A stretch of 39,658 nt of DNA, from positions 1 through 39,658 of IMG/VR virus record IMGVR_UViG_3300040801_002884, one strand, 5' to 3'. Within the stretch, counting starts at the first letter, position 1. Every line of letters begins with the position of its first letter. The notes beneath the pieces were generated by a model. It searched no databases and had not been told where the DNA came from. It was given only the letters and a program-made list of their open reading frames with translations. Made by a program: the position numbers and the translations under genes. Positions 38,328-39,658 of the stretch are shown here, one piece after another. Origin of the DNA: a virus.

Positions 38328-39658
38328 ATGGCATACGATTCACCGAAACAAATTGATCAATTAGATGATGTAAGTTCCACACTTACCAAAGATTCTTTAA
38401 TTCCAGCGCAGGATGAAATTGGAAACAGACTTGGTCATGTTACTCCTATAGATATTGTTAGTAAAGCAACATTAGACGATATTCAAGACGGTACGACTTA
38501 TAAAAGAATATCTTCCGCAGAACAAGTGGAGATTGGTACAATTCGATCAGATGTAGACGCTCACGTTGCTGATACTGATAATCCTCATGGAGTTACCAAA
38601 GCAGATGTTGGTCTTGGTAATGTAGCGAATATTGCACCAGAAAATTTACCTGTTTCAACTGCTGTTGACGCTGAGTTGGCTTTAAAAGCAAATGATGCGG
38701 AAATATCAGTTATAGGAAAAACAGGAAATTGGGGTGATATTATCGGAACTTTAAGCAATCAAGCAGATTTGCGTGATGCTTTAGATGCTAAAGAACCTGT
38801 AATTGCAACGAAGAACACAGCATTCAATAAAGACTTTGGCACAACTGCTGATACTGTTACTGAAGGTGATGATTCAAGACTATCCGACGCAAGAGTGCCG
38901 CTAACTCATGGGAGTGATAAACATTCTGTAGATTATCTCGGTGCATTGGATACAGCCGTTGATTCAGATAAATTAGACGGTGCGGATCTTTCTACTGATA
39001 ACACTTTTGCCGCTGATTCTGATGAACTTGTTCCGTCTCAAAAAGCAGTAAAGTATTATGTTGATAATGCCGCTGTTGGAACTTCTGTTTTAAAAGGAAA
39101 TGACAATTTATTAATTAATTCACATTTCGGTATTAATCAAGTAGATTATGCGGCTGATGGTGTAGACACTTTAGCGACAGGAACTGCTGGACATGAATAT
39201 GGTCATGATTTATGGAAATTATCTGGTTCTGCCGCTTGGGCACTGATATACACAAAAAATGGCCCAGGTGATATCACTATAAATCAGACTTCATCAAATG
39301 GTGCCGGATTTGTGAATTTCGAACAAAAAAATAATGATTTAATTTCCGCATCAGGGGAAGTTGTAACTCTTTCATTTGAAGTTGTTTCTATAGATTCTGG
39401 TAAATCAATGGTTGTGTTTTCTGATGGCATGACCCATTCTATTGCAGCCAGAACAATTGATGCGGCTGGATTATATGAATATACTTTTACTGCTGATGGA
39501 GGTGGTAGATTACTTTTCTTTAAACAGCATACGGCAGCAAATAATGAAGATATTAACTTGAGAATAAAGAACTTAAAAATTGAGCGCGGTTCCACTGCTA
39601 CAAAATGGGAACTTCCTGAACCTAATAATGAATTACACAGATGTTTGCCTTATTATTA
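38328..39658 (+). CDS. tail fibre protein 2, partial (continues past the window end)
   Basis: Open from ATG 38328 to the end of the window, 443 codons, no stop reached. The start QIDQLDDVSSTLTKDSLIPA and TLDDIQDGTTYKRIS repeat the N-terminal module of the fibre at 35002. It then has NPHGVTKADVGLGNVAN, DSRLSDARVPLTHGSDKHS, KLDGADLSTDNTFAADSDEL and a PSQKAVKYYVDN shaft segment. A C-terminal NLLINSHFGINQVD and ELPEPNNELHRCLPYY mirror the receptor-binding domain of fibre 1; about 110 residues should lie beyond the window. Confidence 0.85.
   Translation, partial: MAYDSPKQIDQLDDVSSTLTKDSLIPAQDEIGNRLGHVTPIDIVSKATLDDIQDGTTYKRISSAEQVEIGTIRSDVDAHVADTDNPHGVTKADVGLGNVANIAPENLPVSTAVDAELALKANDAEISVIGKTGNWGDIIGTLSNQADLRDALDAKEPVIATKNTAFNKDFGTTADTVTEGDDSRLSDARVPLTHGSDKHSVDYLGALDTAVDSDKLDGADLSTDNTFAADSDELVPSQKAVKYYVDNAAVGTSVLKGNDNLLINSHFGINQVDYAADGVDTLATGTAGHEYGHDLWKLSGSAAWALIYTKNGPGDITINQTSSNGAGFVNFEQKNNDLISASGEVVTLSFEVVSIDSGKSMVVFSDGMTHSIAARTIDAAGLYEYTFTADGGGRLLFFKQHTAANNEDINLRIKNLKIERGSTATKWELPEPNNELHRCLPYY

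Overview
The window is a gene-dense, AT-rich (about one third GC by eye) stretch of a T4-superfamily contractile-tailed phage (Straboviridae-like or a more distant T4-like lineage). The diagnosis rests on recognisable T4 core homologues: gp32 ssDNA-binding protein, gp59 helicase loader, gp33 late-transcription coactivator, RNase H, endonuclease VII (gp49), head completion gp4, end protector gp2, a tail-tube-fold protein, gp26/gp51, a tape measure, and the baseplate set gp48, gp53, gp27, gp5, gp25, gp6, gp8. The host looks like a Gram-negative bacterium: there are sigma70-type TTGACA/TATAAT promoters, strong AGGAG ribosome sites, a phage lipoprotein and a SleB-type wall hydrolase. I cannot name the host.

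Region 1 (1-9360) is an accessory and early-gene region. It starts with a leftward GIY-YIG homing endonuclease. Rightward small genes follow, many with Cys pairs. It also holds a hexapeptide-repeat protein, a DEDDh exonuclease, a radical SAM enzyme translationally coupled to a 52-residue acidic peptide, a CCA-adding enzyme whose stop codon overlaps a class II tRNA gene, a winged-helix protein, and endonuclease VII behind a ribosome-site-sequestering hairpin. Early-type promoters of two related sequence classes are scattered between these genes.

Region 2 (9360-21270) is a replication, recombination and lysis region. It has RNase H, a DUF6433-like protein, three small zinc ribbons, a Cas4/MGME1-like nuclease, a tRNA-Gln(UUG) followed by an RlmN/Cfr-like radical SAM gene, ASCH, KTSC and metallophosphoesterase proteins, a holin-like pair, a SleB-type endolysin, and the conserved block gp33-gp59-gp32. 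A strong terminator closes gp32.

Region 3 (21270-39658) is the late structural region, split into two divergent arms around 26.08 kb. The leftward arm is gp4, gp2-like, tube-like, gp26 with a -1 frameshifted gp51-like extension, and tape measure. The rightward arm is gp48, gp53, gp27, gp5, gp25, gp6, a gp7-position protein, tail fibre, fibre chaperone, gp8, and a second paralogous tail fibre cut by the window end.

The most interesting items are: (a) an RlmN-like enzyme that keeps the CxxxCxxC cluster and the C-terminal CGQ cysteine but has Phe at the place of the second mechanistic cysteine, sited next to a phage tRNA-Gln that carries A37; (b) a hairpin with an embedded late-promoter-like octamer before endonuclease VII, the same layout as T4 gene 49; (c) a slippery TTTTTTC heptamer joining gp26 to a gp51-like frame; (d) an odd class II tRNA with a very long variable arm and ambiguous anticodon, overlapping the cca stop; and (e) a family of extended promoters. 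All functional calls are from reading sequence and remembered family motifs; no database search was run.
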